Assembly: GCA_051861545.1 (NCBI GenBank)
Contig: JBIMKP010000023.1
Location: 7,143 to 71,142 of the forward strand
Length of the DNA: 64,000 bases
Direction of reading: 5' to 3'
Source of the DNA: CAISCU01 sp051861545
Lineage (GTDB): Bacteria; Bacteroidota; Bacteroidia; UKL13-3
Part shown: positions 63,185-64,000 of the stretch, in pieces
How positions within the stretch are numbered: position 1 is the stretch's first letter
Layout: each line of letters starts with the position of its first letter
Notes under the pieces: model-generated
Told to the model about the DNA's origin: nothing
Databases searched by the model: none
Seen by the model: the letters and a program-made list of their open reading frames with translations, nothing else
Translations under genes and position numbers: made by a program

Positions 63185-63943
63185 ATGAGTTTTAAAATTA
63201 AAACCACACTTCTCCTAGTTTTAATGGTATATTTTAATTATACAAAGGGAATCACAATAAATATAAATAATTCACCAAGAATTAAAGGAGTTCATTTTAG
63301 AATAATTTCTTATGAAAATTCATTAGAGCATTTATTAATTGATACAATAGTAAATAATTCAACTCTGGAATTTAATTTAGAAAATACATTTCTTAGAATT
63401 GAACTTCCGGAGTTTAATCAGTCTTTCCCTATTATTCTAAATGAAAAACAAAATAATTATGGATTGACATTTTCTGTTTCTGACCATGGAAAATTAGAAT
63501 TCAATGCTTATAAAGATAAGCATAATGTTCTTTTTGATGAACATTTACTTTTATTAAAACAATTCAATCTTTTGAATGACTTAGAAAGAGTTTTCGACCC
63601 AAAATATTTGAAAAAATTTGAAAATTGTGGATTATTTTATAAAGCTATCAATGATAGTTTTGAATTGCACCAATTTCCTAAAATTCTATCTGCTAATGAA
63701 TTTGATTATTTAAATACCAAAAAACAAATTCTAAAATTAATTAGAATACCAAACCATGAGAAGAAATTTTTCTTATTGTATAATAATATTTGTCAAAAAT
63801 TAAATGATTCAAAATTCCTAAGGGAAACCGATTTACTGTATGAATTATTCAAAATTAGATTAGCGATCCAAAAAAAACAAACTGAAATTTCTCAAACTAA
63901 AAATACTAATCCATTTTTTATTGTGTGTTTACCCCTTCTTTAG
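63185..63943 (+). CDS. Exported protein of unknown function
   Basis: 252 residues. An N-terminal hydrophobic signal (KIKTTLLLVLMVYFNYTKG) is followed by a beta-rich domain (about 20-110, ININNSPRIKGVHFRIISYE) that recalls the N-terminal DUF4369-like domain of Bacteroidota thioredoxin-like proteins, and a helical region (about 115-240). The thioredoxin domain that would normally follow is absent, so the gene may be truncated or simply different. It is the last of the exported-protein run. I see nothing in the remaining 57 bp of the window. Confidence 0.6.
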   Translation: MSFKIKTTLLLVLMVYFNYTKGITININNSPRIKGVHFRIISYENSLEHLLIDTIVNNSTLEFNLENTFLRIELPEFNQSFPIILNEKQNNYGLTFSVSDHGKLEFNAYKDKHNVLFDEHLLLLKQFNLLNDLERVFDPKYLKKFENCGLFYKAINDSFELHQFPKILSANEFDYLNTKKQILKLIRIPNHEKKFFLLYNNICQKLNDSKFLRETDLLYELFKIRLAIQKKQTEISQTKNTNPFFIVCLPLL

Positions 63944-64000
63944 TTCAATTCAAAAGTATAGTTAATGTTTGATTTTCAAATTTGATTTTAAATTAAAATT

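Overview
The window is a contiguous piece of a low-GC Bacteroidota chromosome. Evidence: proteins with type IX secretion (T9SS) C-terminal sorting domains, a SusC/TonB-style receptor with a carboxypeptidase-like N-terminal domain, the Bacteroidota dcw gene order without murF and ddl, -7 boxes of the TAnnTTTG type, and family members typical of the phylum (LptE-like lipoprotein next to secG, purH joined to mreBCD-mrdA-rodA, a long-tailed FtsZ). I cannot place it below phylum with confidence. No rRNA, tRNA, CRISPR array or intact insertion sequence was recognised.

Layout. 1-572: start of a TonB-dependent receptor (minus strand, cut by the window edge). 802-5901: citrate synthase, then an lptE - large coiled-coil protein - secG operon. 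5951-6478: non-coding or decayed sequence. 6479-8699: an ECF sigma factor and a probable dual-membrane-spanning anti-sigma factor. 8889-10831: groES-groEL. 10958-14825: accessory genes (secreted YD-like repeat protein, beta-lactamase-fold hydrolase, XRE regulator, HAD phosphatase, and a small protein with caspase/CHAT-like signatures). 14873-30296 (minus strand): a complete dcw cluster, mraZ-rsmH-ftsL-ftsI-murE-mraY-murD-ftsW-murG-murC-ftsQ-ftsA-ftsZ, with a terminator behind ftsZ and, in front of mraZ, three 10-bp-spaced MraZ-type boxes and a small group of DnaA-box-like sites. 30513-36528: retropepsin-like protease, TPR lipoprotein, CoA-binding protein, then pheT - coiled-coil protein - zapA - rny. 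36841-44363: a PAS-repeat protein ending in a histidine-kinase dimerisation helix without an ATPase domain, a small membrane protein, ftcD, a PIF1-like helicase with a C-terminal HTH, a DciA-like protein and recF. 44484-48863: pdhA, a membrane TPR protein, ribH, a lipoprotein and purN. 48936-51374: an orphan ORF, a T9SS cargo protein and a palindromic repeat element. 51375-58428: purH followed by the elongasome operon mreB-mreC-mreD-mrdA-rodA. 58586-63943: four genes for exported proteins, two with T9SS tails and one with a FISUMP-type domain.

The window therefore holds both wall-building machines: the division machinery with precursor synthesis (dcw) and the elongation machinery (mre/rod), plus zapA and envelope biogenesis genes (lptE, secG). 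Between these lie housekeeping genes, and small accessory patches of exported proteins lie next to repeat or decayed sequence. The observations I consider most worth following are the sigma/dual-membrane anti-sigma pair, the caspase/CHAT-like small protein, the MraZ and DnaA-like sites upstream of dcw, the palindromic element with flanking direct repeats, and the coiled-coil gene overlapping zapA. No complete, obviously undescribed multi-gene system was found.
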